Positions 1-7,695 of a DNA stretch of 64,000 bases are shown piece after piece; position 1 is the first letter of the stretch, and the number at the start of each line of letters is the position of its first letter. The stretch is from Arcticibacter sp. (GTDB lineage: Bacteria > Bacteroidota > Bacteroidia > 2-12-FULL-35-15): assembly GCA_021155045.1 (NCBI GenBank), contig JAJNQB010000019.1, positions 124,001-188,000 on the forward strand, given 5' to 3'. Under the pieces are notes generated by a model that worked only from the letters and a program-made list of their open reading frames with translations, was not told the origin of the DNA and searched no databases. A program made the translations under genes and the position numbers.

Positions 1-420
1 CCCATTGCCATATACTACACTAATCAGATATGTATTACCAATAGTTAAACCAGATAGGTGATGCCAAACATCAATAGGAGCAACAGCTGCTTTACAAGAT
101 AGACTGGAAGCAGCAGCAGGCAAACAAACTCCTGTATTCCAAACTCCTGAAGCTAAATGGCAGCCTCCCGAAACTAAATTGTCTATCCATACCGACATAT
201 TAGCACTTGTGGCAACAAAACTATACCATACAGTTTGTGCACCAGTTACACCACAGGGTTTGTTTTCTCCTGCTTCTGTGGTTGCTCCAGCTGTTGTTTG
301 ACCACAAACAGGGGCTGCGTCAACAGTTAAAAGCGTTGCTCCAGCGCAATTGTTTGACTGAGCAAATCCAATAAATGTGGTTATCAGGAGTAGTAATGTG
401 TAAAAAATTTTAGTTTTCAT
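1..420 (-). CDS. Secreted protein, N-terminal part only (runs off window)
   Basis: The first 140 residues of a secreted protein are visible; the rest lies before base 1. It opens with a Sec signal peptide (MKTKIFYTLLLLITTFIGFAQ) and continues with a Cys-rich beta-type segment containing NNCAGA, PVCGQTT, VWYSFVA and GVCLP. The C-A-...-VWYSFVA pattern is frequent in repeat modules of Bacteroidota cell-surface proteins exported by T9SS, but the sorting tail is outside the window. Its ATG (420-418) overlaps the TGA of the upstream gene as ATGA, which suggests translational coupling. The function is unknown. Confidence 0.8.
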   Translation of the reverse strand, partial: MKTKIFYTLLLLITTFIGFAQSNNCAGATLLTVDAAPVCGQTTAGATTEAGENKPCGVTGAQTVWYSFVATSANMSVWIDNLVSGGCHLASGVWNTGVCLPAAASSLSCKAAVAPIDVWHHLSGLTIGNTYLISVVYGNG

Positions 421-770
421 TGGTTTTTTTTCTTTTGTTCATTAAGAATAAAATCGTCATGTTTATATATAGGCTCCCTTGCCACCTTTAGTTCTTCGTC
501 TGAAAAGATTATTAAAATCAAACCAGTTGTATTATCAACAACTTCAACATTTTCTGATGGTGTTTTCATCAGTAAATATTGCGAAATATCAATTTTTTGC
601 AAAATACAGGGATCTACTTTTTCAATGTTTTTCACCAAAAAACTTGTACCATATAATTTGCAAGTTGTTTCGCAAGGGCATTTCTTATCTAAATTCTGTG
701 AATAGCTTTGTAGATTAAACCAGATTGTGAAACAGCCGAAAGCAATACTTTTTATAAAATATTTTTTCAT
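417..770 (-). CDS. Small secreted protein of unknown function
   Basis: This 117-residue protein has a signal peptide (about residues 1-24, ending SYSQ) and a short mature part with four cysteines, three of them close together (CPCETTC, then PCILQK). It ends in a Lys-rich tail. I do not recognise a family. It shares an ATGA stop/start overlap with the next secreted gene, so the two are probably translated together. No -7 promoter box was seen in the 143 bases separating it from the T9SS gene upstream, so it could be cotranscribed with it. Confidence 0.7.
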   Translation of the reverse strand: MKKYFIKSIAFGCFTIWFNLQSYSQNLDKKCPCETTCKLYGTSFLVKNIEKVDPCILQKIDISQYLLMKTPSENVEVVDNTTGLILIIFSDEELKVAREPIYKHDDFILNEQKKKNQ

Positions 771-913
771 GTTTTTTAAAATATAAGATATTAATCAGGG
801 GTGATTAATTGTAACAAAAATAGAAAAAAATGTGTTTTAAGCAAATTATTAAGGTAAAAATTTCAAGAAACAAGTGCCTTATTTATTAAAAAAAGCTTGT
901 CTCTGCTAATGAA

Positions 914-2473
914 TTATCGGATATATAATTTTTGATTGTACCTATTATCAATATTTTCAATAGAAATAAAATAAATACCAACACTTAAATTAGTAACATC
1001 AATTAAATAATTATTCATTCCTTTTTGAGCATATATACTTTCCGATTTTAATAATTTACCCACAGCGTCAAAAAGTTTTATAGAATACGGATTAATATTT
1101 TTCTCATCAATTAAAACAACAACACCTCCATTATTATTGCTATACGCATTAATAGTTACATCACCAGTATTACCGCAAGAACTAACACTTATTGTTTTAA
1201 ATGTTTTTGATTGTCCGTCATAATCGGTTTGTTTTAATCGGTAATAAACTATTCCAGTGTTTTGAGAGTTGTCTGTGTAAGAGTAATTAATTACTTGTGT
1301 GCTGTTTCCCCCGGCAGCGCCATTTATAGTTGCTATTTCGTAAAATGTTGCACCATCAACACTTTTTTCAATGGTAAAATAATTGTTGTTGGTTTCTGTG
1401 GCTGTACTCCATTTTAAAACAATGTTTTTATTTTCACATTTACCAGTAAATTCAATTAGTTCAATTGGTAATGGTAAAGATAAAGAACTCAATACCCATG
1501 GAGAAAAAGTGCTTGCACCAGTTACCGAAACAGTACCAACACCTGCTGTAACACCCGTGCCGCTACCCACTGGAGGCTCCCATGTGGTTCCATCCCAGTG
1601 CTGTGCTCCAAATAAACCTGTAGGTGCAATAGTAGTTGTGTTTTCTGAACCTCTGTACGAAAAAATTAAATTTGCTGTTACAGCAGCGCTTGCAGTAATA
1701 TCCCACCAGCGGTCAATAACAGATTCTGGTGATGCATCTGGATCAACTGGAGGACCCATTGCCATCATACCTGCTACAGCAGCAACATTGCTTGCTCCTG
1801 CCCATGGAGTATTCGTGTTTGTGGCAGTTGCTCTGGTTGAAACAGATATGTTTGATGCTCCTGCGGTTGTTTTATTAAAAGTAAAAGGAACTTGAGTCCC
1901 AGCTACACCAAAAGGATAAATGTGGGCACCAGTATTTGTACTCATATTCCATTGAATAATGCTTGGGTTCACCGCAACATTAGTTTCGCTTAGAATATAA
2001 CCAGCACCATATGTTATTCCTCCGCCAGCAGGATTTGTGATGGTTAAGATTCTTGAATTCAAATCTAAAATGCGTGCTCCAACAGATAATACGCCTGTTA
2101 GAGTGCTAATACCACCAACAGTAGTATTTATGTTTAGTGTTTTCGTTCCACTACCCAAAAGGTTTACATTAAAAAAAGTAGAAGAATTGCTGCCACCAAT
2201 TGTTTGATTTGCACCGCTAAAATTTACTGTTGAACCATCATTATTAAATGCAACATTTGCTGCATTATTAGTCCAATTTCCTATAAGCGTAATTGTTCCT
2301 CCTGCTGAAGCATTTGAAATTAAGCCCCCGCTTTGGCTGGTATAATTGCCAGTAGCACCGTTAATATAAATATTTGAAGTGTTTGTTATAACAATGTATG
2401 CTCCGTTGTTTATTATGCCTTGGGAGAACGCAACTAAAGGAAATGTTACAATAAGAAAAAAAAGTTTTTTCAT
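914..2473 (-). CDS. T9SS type A sorting domain-containing surface protein
   Basis: The protein has 519 residues from the chosen start. The signal peptide is MKKLFFLIVTFPLVAFSQG. An N-terminal beta-rich region of Gly/Asn/Thr repeats (about 20-240) is followed by a segment with WWDITAS and YRGSENTT, then the usual Bacteroidota linker (PLPIELIEFTGKCENKNIVLKW). A C-terminal type A sorting domain covers about 440-519 (DAVGKLLKSE, LSVGIYFISI, QKLYIR). Cargo of this type crosses the outer membrane by the type IX system and is anchored or released. The ATG at 2473 is preferred over the one nine codons upstream because it starts the signal peptide directly. It lies 4 bases after the stop of the S74 gene, so the two form an operon. 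Confidence 0.85.
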   Translation of the reverse strand: MKKLFFLIVTFPLVAFSQGIINNGAYIVITNTSNIYINGATGNYTSQSGGLISNASAGGTITLIGNWTNNAANVAFNNDGSTVNFSGANQTIGGSNSSTFFNVNLLGSGTKTLNINTTVGGISTLTGVLSVGARILDLNSRILTITNPAGGGITYGAGYILSETNVAVNPSIIQWNMSTNTGAHIYPFGVAGTQVPFTFNKTTAGASNISVSTRATATNTNTPWAGASNVAAVAGMMAMGPPVDPDASPESVIDRWWDITASAAVTANLIFSYRGSENTTTIAPTGLFGAQHWDGTTWEPPVGSGTGVTAGVGTVSVTGASTFSPWVLSSLSLPLPIELIEFTGKCENKNIVLKWSTATETNNNYFTIEKSVDGATFYEIATINGAAGGNSTQVINYSYTDNSQNTGIVYYRLKQTDYDGQSKTFKTISVSSCGNTGDVTINAYSNNNGGVVVLIDEKNINPYSIKLFDAVGKLLKSESIYAQKGMNNYLIDVTNLSVGIYFISIENIDNRYNQKLYIR

Positions 2474-2477
2474 TGGC

Positions 2478-3839
2478 TTACTTTTTTTCAAGTTTTTCAA
2501 TTCTGATTAGTAAATCTGAAGTTTGTGTTTTCAAGTTTTCAAGTTCTTGTTTCTGACTTTCAATAATTTCTTGTTGTTCTTGTAAAGCCTTAGTCAAAAT
2601 AGGGATTAAAGAAATTGTGCTAACTGCCTTCAATTTTAAATTTTTATCATAGCCATTATAAAATGATTTAGCTTGAGAGGGAGTGAAATCTTTTTCTTGC
2701 ACTAAATCTGGGAATAAAATTTCAACATCTTGGGCCATAAAGCCATAGTAAAATATTTTATCGCCACCTAACTCTGGTTCTGTATAATGGTATTTATAGG
2801 TTTTTAATTTTAATAATTTTTCAAGTGCATCATCAATTTTTGTAATATCCTTTTTAAATCTTTCATCAGAAGCTGCTCCAAAAAAGCCAGTATAGCCCAA
2901 ATCATTTAAAAACAATCCACCCCATTGAGCTCCACCAACAGGCTTTTGTCCAGTAACACCTCTATGGTTTGTGTTGTTAACAAGACCAGATACCCCATTG
3001 CTGTTATTAGGAGCTGTGGTAATTAATTCGCCTTGTATGGATCCCCAAGTTCCTGTAGTTCCTGTATTTCTATAGCCATAAACTGCCACGCCATTACCTG
3101 TGGTATAACCATTTATTGCATATGGTTGAGCCGCATTCCCAAAACTAGAAAAAAGATCCCCTGCAATAGGAGTAGTTGTATTTACAGCTACTTGTCCCGT
3201 TGCTTTTACTATTTGAAAAGCATTCCATCCAGCTCCATTCGTCCAAAAACCTATATTTCCACCATTGTTCCCAATAAATCCATCACTTGCGTTAGACAAC
3301 CACATTCCCCCATTACCACCTGCATCACCAGTTTGAATACGTCCATTTACCCTAAAATCAATAGTACCACTCCCCGCACCTGTTACATCTAGTTTCACAC
3401 CTGGGACCATTCCAATTCCCACATTTCCTCCAGAGAGAATTCTCATTCTCTCTGTATTATTTGTCCTAATCGCAAAGTCCACAGCATCAGTTGTTCCCAA
3501 GAAATTGGTTGCCACAACTGTTCCTGCGTTACCAGTTGTTGACCAACCAGTATTAGTATTCAAAATTTGTATCCAAATCGTTCCGTTATAGTACCAAAAA
3601 GACCCAGTAGTGGTATCATATACTAATAACCCAGTAGCTGGAGCTCCTATTGCGGTGCGTTGTGCACTAGTCATTCTGGGAATTAAAAGCCCTGTAGTTG
3701 TTGATGTAATATCAAGCATAGCACTTGCATTTGGAGCAGCTCCACTTGCATTAATTGCAACATTTTGTGCCTTCATATTTTCATTTGCCAACAAGCAAAC
3801 ACAAACAAAAGCAATGCTTTTAAGTAGTATTTTTTTCAT
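2478..3839 (-). CDS. Tail fibre / peptidase S74 chaperone domain surface protein
   Basis: The protein has 453 residues with a signal peptide (about 1-24, NMKAQ). The N-terminal stretch NASAMLDITSTTTGLLIPRM is a common opening in Bacteroidota surface fibres. Gly/Asn-rich beta repeats follow (about 70-310). The C-terminal S74 intramolecular chaperone begins at ASDERFKKDI (about 330), continues through YYGFMAQDVE and ends in a coiled coil (QEQQEIIESQKQELENL). In this family the chaperone trimerises the fibre and cuts itself off before the conserved Ser, which is present here. No phage gene lies nearby, so this is probably a host surface fibre. It has its own promoter at 3893-3900. Confidence 0.85.
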   Translation of the reverse strand: MKKILLKSIAFVCVCLLANENMKAQNVAINASGAAPNASAMLDITSTTTGLLIPRMTSAQRTAIGAPATGLLVYDTTTGSFWYYNGTIWIQILNTNTGWSTTGNAGTVVATNFLGTTDAVDFAIRTNNTERMRILSGGNVGIGMVPGVKLDVTGAGSGTIDFRVNGRIQTGDAGGNGGMWLSNASDGFIGNNGGNIGFWTNGAGWNAFQIVKATGQVAVNTTTPIAGDLFSSFGNAAQPYAINGYTTGNGVAVYGYRNTGTTGTWGSIQGELITTAPNNSNGVSGLVNNTNHRGVTGQKPVGGAQWGGLFLNDLGYTGFFGAASDERFKKDITKIDDALEKLLKLKTYKYHYTEPELGGDKIFYYGFMAQDVEILFPDLVQEKDFTPSQAKSFYNGYDKNLKLKAVSTISLIPILTKALQEQQEIIESQKQELENLKTQTSDLLIRIEKLEKK

Positions 3840-3892
3840 AGTTTTTTTAAATTAAAAGTATAAGAAGGAGAATATTCAGTTCAACATCAAAA

Positions 3893-3900
3893 CAAAAATA
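3893..3900 (-). promoter_or_regulatory. -7 box (TATTTTTG) of the S74 operon
   Basis: On the minus strand the sequence reads TATTTTTG, an exact match to the Bacteroidota TAnnTTTG -7 element. A TTTG (plus-strand CAAA 3920-3923) lies 19 bases upstream as the -33 element. The predicted start of transcription is near 3886, about 47 bases before the ATG at 3839. Confidence 0.65.
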
Positions 3901-3954
3901 TAACAAAAAATGAAAAAAGCAAACAAAAAACAATAAAAAATGGCTTAAAAAACC

Positions 3955-3962
3955 TATATTTG
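3955..3962 (+). promoter_or_regulatory. -7 box (TATATTTG) directly before the START-domain gene
   Basis: TATATTTG matches TAnnTTTG exactly and ends 7 bases before the ATG at 3970. A transcript starting the usual 5-7 bases downstream would have almost no leader. No convincing -33 TTTG is visible. Confidence 0.55.
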
Positions 3963-3969
3963 AGACTGC

Positions 3970-4650
3970 ATGAAACAACTAATTACCAAATACTTACTTA
4001 TTTTCTCTGCTTTCTACCTTTTAACATCTTTTTCTCCTCAAAGGTTTCATACATCAGATGATTGGAAGCTAAAAAAATATGAAAACGGAATTGCTGTTTA
4101 CAACAGACATGAAGAAAACTCCGCCTTTAAAGAGCTAAAAGCGGTTACACAAATTAAAACATCATTAAGCAGTGTTGTTGCGCTTTTAAAAGATTGGGAC
4201 ACCTATCCACAATGGGTTTATCGTTGTGGCGTTTCATCAACATTAAAAAAAATGAGCGAAACCGAACTTATTCATTACCAAACAGTGGATGCTCCTTGGC
4301 CTGTGGACAGCAGAGATTTTGTTGTGAAAATTAAAATAACTCAAGACCCCGAAACAAAAACAATTAAACAAACAGCTACCTGTATGGCTGAGTTTATTCC
4401 AAAACAGAAAGGATATATTAGAATCACAGAATTTAAAGCTGCTTGGACATTAACTCCCTTAAAAAATGGGGTGGTAAATGTAGAATACCAGCTTTTGGTA
4501 AACCCCGGAGGTGTTGTTCCTGCTTGGATTGTAAACATGGCAGCCATTGATGGTCCTTATGAAACAACATTGAACCTAAAAAAATGGGTGATGAAAGAAA
4601 AATATCAAAAAGCAAAATTTGATTTTATTGAAGAACCAACAGAGCCTTAG
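3970..4650 (+). CDS. Secreted START domain (lipid-binding) protein
   Basis: The protein has 226 residues with a signal peptide (about 1-24, LLTSFSPQ). The rest matches the START/Bet v1-like lipid-transfer fold: WKLKKYENGIAVYNR at the start, SSVVALLKDWDTYPQWVYRC, APWPVDSRDFVV in the middle and YQLLVNPGGVVPAWIVN near the end, with the long C-terminal helix characteristic of the fold. START domains bind single lipid molecules in a closed pocket; the ligand cannot be read from sequence. It stands alone, followed by an intergenic repeat and then the amino-acid-lipid gene pair, so a role in envelope lipids is possible but only inferred. Confidence 0.8.
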   Translation: MKQLITKYLLIFSAFYLLTSFSPQRFHTSDDWKLKKYENGIAVYNRHEENSAFKELKAVTQIKTSLSSVVALLKDWDTYPQWVYRCGVSSTLKKMSETELIHYQTVDAPWPVDSRDFVVKIKITQDPETKTIKQTATCMAEFIPKQKGYIRITEFKAAWTLTPLKNGVVNVEYQLLVNPGGVVPAWIVNMAAIDGPYETTLNLKKWVMKEKYQKAKFDFIEEPTEP

Positions 4651-4660
4651 GGGCGGTTTT

Positions 4661-4742
4661 AAAAATTAACACTTCAACTCCCTCCGACCATTGGCGGAGG
4701 GATAGGTGTGTAATTGAAAAACACTATTTTAGAACTGTTCTT
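4661..4742. repeat. Palindromic intergenic repeat, family 2, copy 1
   Basis: About 82 bases. It opens AAAAATTAACACTTCAACTC, has a hairpin CCCTCCG (4680-4686) / CGGAGGG (4695-4701) and continues GGTGTGTAATTGAAAAACAC. The same series of blocks is found at 55961-56045, and the 3' half near 14361-14395. It lies between the START gene and the acyltransferase. Confidence 0.75.
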
Positions 4743-4803
4743 AAATTACTCAATTCATTATAGTTTAAAACAAATACGTATTTTTGAATTCTTTAAAAAA
4801 TGT

Positions 4804-5694
4804 ATGTCAGCAGACAGAAAAAATATAATAGTTCCCGAAAACGAGAAATTCATTAATATTGAAAAAGCAATAGCTTCTAAAAATCCTCGATTATTAAAAA
4901 TTTTACCAAAGTTTGTTTTGAATTATATTAAAAAAATAATTCATCAGGAAGAATTAAATACTGCAATTTACATGAACCGTCACCGACATGGTGTTGATTT
5001 CGCAAATGCAGCTATTGAAGAGTTTGGTGTTAAAATAAAAGTTGTTGGCGAAGAAAATATCCCTAAAAGTGGAGGTGTGATTATGGCTGCAAATCATCCA
5101 CTTGGAGGTTTGGATGGCAATGTTTTTATTAAGGCTGTTGCCGATTATCGAACCGATATTCATTTTTTTGTGAATGATATTTTGATGGCTTTTAAAAACT
5201 ATGCTCCTGTATTTGTTCCTGTAAATAAACATGGAAAAAACTCGTCAGACTATGCTCGAAAATTTGAAGAGGTGTACGCTGGCGATAGTTGTTTGTTGAT
5301 ATTTCCAGCTGGCTTAGTGTCCAGAAGAAATGACAAAGGAACTATTGAAGATCTAGTTTGGAAAAAAAGTTTTATCTCTAAAGCTATCCAATATAAAAAA
5401 AATATAGTTCCCGTTTATATTGATGGGAAAAACTCAAAACGTTTTTATAACCTTGCCTATTACCGTAAAAAACTAGGGATAAAAGCTAATATCGAAATGT
5501 TTTATTTGGCAGATGAAATGTATAAACAAAAAGGAAAAACAATTACATTAATTTTCGGAGAGCCTATATTGTGGCAAACATTTGTAGATGGAAATTCAGC
5601 AGAATATTGGTCAGAAAAAGTAAAACGCCATGTTTATGCTTTAAAATCGGGGGATAAGGAACAATTGCTACCAACTAAAAAGTTCAATCAATAA
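4804..5694 (+). CDS. Lysophospholipid acyltransferase (OlsA/GlsA-like O-acyltransferase)
   Basis: The protein has 296 residues and is a PlsC-superfamily acyltransferase. The catalytic His block is NHPLGGLDG, with the spacing seen in the hemolysin-like branch rather than the classical NHxxxxD; a second block is FPAGLVSRR. In this branch the enzyme O-acylates an N-acylated amino acid to finish an ornithine or glycine lipid. The partner N-acyltransferase follows 21 bases downstream, which supports that reading. A longer open frame from a TTG at 4714 runs through the family 2 repeat and is not expected to be translated, so the ATG at 4804 is preferred. The amino acid used cannot be told from sequence. 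Confidence 0.8.
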   Translation: MSADRKNIIVPENEKFINIEKAIASKNPRLLKILPKFVLNYIKKIIHQEELNTAIYMNRHRHGVDFANAAIEEFGVKIKVVGEENIPKSGGVIMAANHPLGGLDGNVFIKAVADYRTDIHFFVNDILMAFKNYAPVFVPVNKHGKNSSDYARKFEEVYAGDSCLLIFPAGLVSRRNDKGTIEDLVWKKSFISKAIQYKKNIVPVYIDGKNSKRFYNLAYYRKKLGIKANIEMFYLADEMYKQKGKTITLIFGEPILWQTFVDGNSAEYWSEKVKRHVYALKSGDKEQLLPTKKFNQ

Positions 5695-5715
5695 AAATTG
5701 TATAAAAAAAACAAT

Positions 5716-6642
5716 ATGCAACCAATAATAGAACCAGTTGAAAAACATATTTTAGAATCTGAATTAAATTCAGATAGATTTGTTCGTGATGCAAATAACG
5801 GAGACAATCAAATTTTTATTCTTACTCATCACGATTCTCCAAATGTGATGCGTGAAATTGGGCGTTTGCGTGAATTTACTTTTCGTGCTTCTGGTGGTGG
5901 AACAGGACAAGCAATTGATATTGATGAGTTTGATACTGCTGAAGCTCCTTACAAGCAATTGGTAGTTTGGGATCCTACAGAAAAAGAAATTGTAGGAGGC
6001 TATCGTTATATAAAATTAGGCGAAGCACCTGTAAAAAATGGAATTATTCATGTAGCAACGACAGAACTTTTTAATTTTTCTGATGAATTTGTAAAAGATT
6101 TTGCTCCTTACACTATTGAATTAGGACGATCTTTCGTTCAACCCAAATATCAACCGTCATTGGATAATCGAAAAGGAATTTTTTCTTTAGATAACTTGTG
6201 GGATGGTTTAGGCGCAATAGTTGTGGACAATCCCGACATAAAACATTTTTATGGAAAAGTTACTATGTACACACATTTTAATGTGCATGCACGCGATTTA
6301 ATTTTGGCATTTATGATTCACTTTTTCCCTGACGTAAAAAAATTGGTTTATCCAATTGAGCCTTTGTCAATTAAAACAGATGTCTCGGCATTTTTGGCTG
6401 AAATAAAAAATTTATCCTACAAAGAAGCGCACAGAATACTCGGACAAAAGGTGCGCGAAAATGGAGAACATATTCCACCACTGGTAAATGCGTACATGAA
6501 TTTATCGCCAACAATGAAAATGTTTGGAACGGCCATGAATTCTCATTTTGGTGAAGTAGAAGAAACAGGAATCATGGTAACTATTGCAGATATTTATGAG
6601 TCTAAAAAAGAAAGACATTTGAGTTCGTATGTGAAAAAATAA
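5716..6642 (+). CDS. GNAT-family N-acyltransferase (OlsB/GlsB-like)
   Basis: The protein has 308 residues of the hemolysin-like Acetyltransf_5 family. Recognisable blocks are MREIGRLREFTFRASGGGTG, the acid-rich DIDEFDTAEAPYKQLVVWDP, GGYRYI and ELGRSFVQPKYQ. Family members transfer an acyl chain from acyl-ACP to the amino group of ornithine or glycine, the first step in amino-acid lipid synthesis. In Bacteroides an adjacent pair of this kind makes glycine lipids. Here the order is O-acyltransferase then N-acyltransferase. The ATG at 5716 is preferred to the TTG at 5698. Confidence 0.8.
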   Translation: MQPIIEPVEKHILESELNSDRFVRDANNGDNQIFILTHHDSPNVMREIGRLREFTFRASGGGTGQAIDIDEFDTAEAPYKQLVVWDPTEKEIVGGYRYIKLGEAPVKNGIIHVATTELFNFSDEFVKDFAPYTIELGRSFVQPKYQPSLDNRKGIFSLDNLWDGLGAIVVDNPDIKHFYGKVTMYTHFNVHARDLILAFMIHFFPDVKKLVYPIEPLSIKTDVSAFLAEIKNLSYKEAHRILGQKVRENGEHIPPLVNAYMNLSPTMKMFGTAMNSHFGEVEETGIMVTIADIYESKKERHLSSYVKK

Positions 6643-6648
6643 AAAGAG

Positions 6649-6925
6649 GATAGCACACGGATTTTTATGATAATTATGATTTGTTAAGATTTTTTAAATA
6701 AACTCTTTGTGTTCTCTGTGTCTTAGTGGTGAAAAACAATTCAAAAGGGGATAGCACACCGATTTTTATGATACTTATGATTTATTAGATTCCTTAGTGT
6801 TCCTCCTTGTGGCTCTGTGAAGCTCTGTGTAACAAATAAACTTTTTCGAAGATTTTTATAATACTTATGATTAGTTAAGACTCCTCAGTGTTCCTCCTTG
6901 AGGCTCTGTGAAGCTCTGTGTAACA
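6649..6925. repeat. Three decayed tandem copies of a CACAGAG-type repeat
   Basis: Three related units fill the 323-base gap before engB. The shared block GATTTTTATGATA/C recurs at about 6660, 6761 and 6851. The later part (TTCCTCC, GGCTCTGTGAAGCTCTGTG, TAAC) is nearly identical in units 2 and 3 and decayed in unit 1. Units 1 and 2 also share GATAGCACAC. The element on the other strand reads GTTACACAGAG, as found at the edge of the GxxExxY gene (15449-15459). No open frame is maintained. Confidence 0.75.
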
Positions 6926-6937
6926 ATTAAAATCTCT

Positions 6938-6945
6938 TATCTTTG
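6938..6945 (+). promoter_or_regulatory. -7 box (TATCTTTG) of engB
   Basis: An exact TAnnTTTG match directly after the last repeat unit. The predicted transcript starts at about 6951, some 15 bases before the TTG start at 6966. Confidence 0.5.
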
Positions 6946-6965
6946 TCGCATCAATTTTATTTACA

Positions 6966-7568
6966 TTGGAAATTAAATCAGCAACATTTGTAATCAGCAA
7001 CACCGATGTAAGCAAGTGCCCCACACCTGTATTGCCTGAATACGCATTTATTGGCAGGTCAAATGTTGGTAAATCTTCATTGATAAACATGTTGGTTACA
7101 AGAAAAGATTTAGCTAAAACATCTGGTAAGCCAGGGAAAACGCAATTAATTAATCACTTTTTAATCAACGAAAATTGGTATTTGGTTGATTTGCCTGGAT
7201 ATGGTTATGCTCAAGTTTCTCGCGAAAAAAGAGAAAAATGGGAGTTATTTATTAGAAAATACCTTTTAACACGCTCCAATTTAATGTGTGTTATGGTGCT
7301 TGTAGATGCACGAATTGAAGCACAAAAAATTGATTTGGAATTTATGGAATGGCTAGGAGAAAAAGAGGTTCCATTTGTAATTGTTTTTACAAAAATGGAT
7401 AAGCTTACCTCTAAAAAAATTCAAGATAACATGGACGTTTATAAGAAAAAACTACTCTCTGTTTGGGAAGAGCTACCACCACTCTTTTTTACATCGGCTG
7501 AAAAAAAAATTGGCAGGGAAGAAATTCTTCAGCTTATTGAAGATTCAAACAAATTATTTAAGCCTTAG
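6966..7568 (+). CDS. engB: Ribosome biogenesis GTPase EngB (YihA/YsxC)
   Basis: The protein has 200 residues, normal for the family. G1 is GRSNVGKSS (residues 30-38), G3 is DLPGYG (75-80) and G4 is TKMD (142-145). EngB binds GTP and helps to assemble the large ribosomal subunit. The start is a TTG: it gives the family-typical opening MEIKSATFVISNT and no in-frame ATG is available nearby. The TTG also lies a suitable distance from a -7 box (6938-6945). Confidence 0.93.
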   Translation: MEIKSATFVISNTDVSKCPTPVLPEYAFIGRSNVGKSSLINMLVTRKDLAKTSGKPGKTQLINHFLINENWYLVDLPGYGYAQVSREKREKWELFIRKYLLTRSNLMCVMVLVDARIEAQKIDLEFMEWLGEKEVPFVIVFTKMDKLTSKKIQDNMDVYKKKLLSVWEELPPLFFTSAEKKIGREEILQLIEDSNKLFKP

Positions 7569-7619
7569 TAACTCAATAGATTAACCTAAATTAACAAATT
7601 TTTATAAGCAAAATTCTAC

Positions 7620-7627
7620 TATATTTG
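7620..7627 (+). promoter_or_regulatory. -7 box (TATATTTG) upstream of the envelope operon
   Basis: An exact TAnnTTTG match 69 bases before the ATG of the DUF6089 gene. It is the only such box in the 127-base gap after engB and probably drives DUF6089-uppS-bamA-ompH-ompH. Confidence 0.5.
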
Positions 7628-7695
7628 TTTTCCCTTAAAAAAAGGGCAATAAAAAGAGCAATTTATAGTTATAATAAATTGCTAAAAAACAACCA

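Noticed and set aside
1383..1895. 170-codon open frame on the plus strand
   Set aside because: It is antisense to the T9SS cargo gene, whose low-complexity Thr/Gly codons keep the opposite strand open by chance.
2478..3839. Prophage remnant suggested by the tail-fibre-like S74 domain
   Set aside because: No other phage gene is present, the protein has a Sec signal peptide and it sits in an operon with T9SS cargo.
4714..4803. N-terminal extension of the acyltransferase from a TTG
   Set aside because: The extension begins inside the family 2 intergenic repeat and the ATG at 4804 gives a normal protein.
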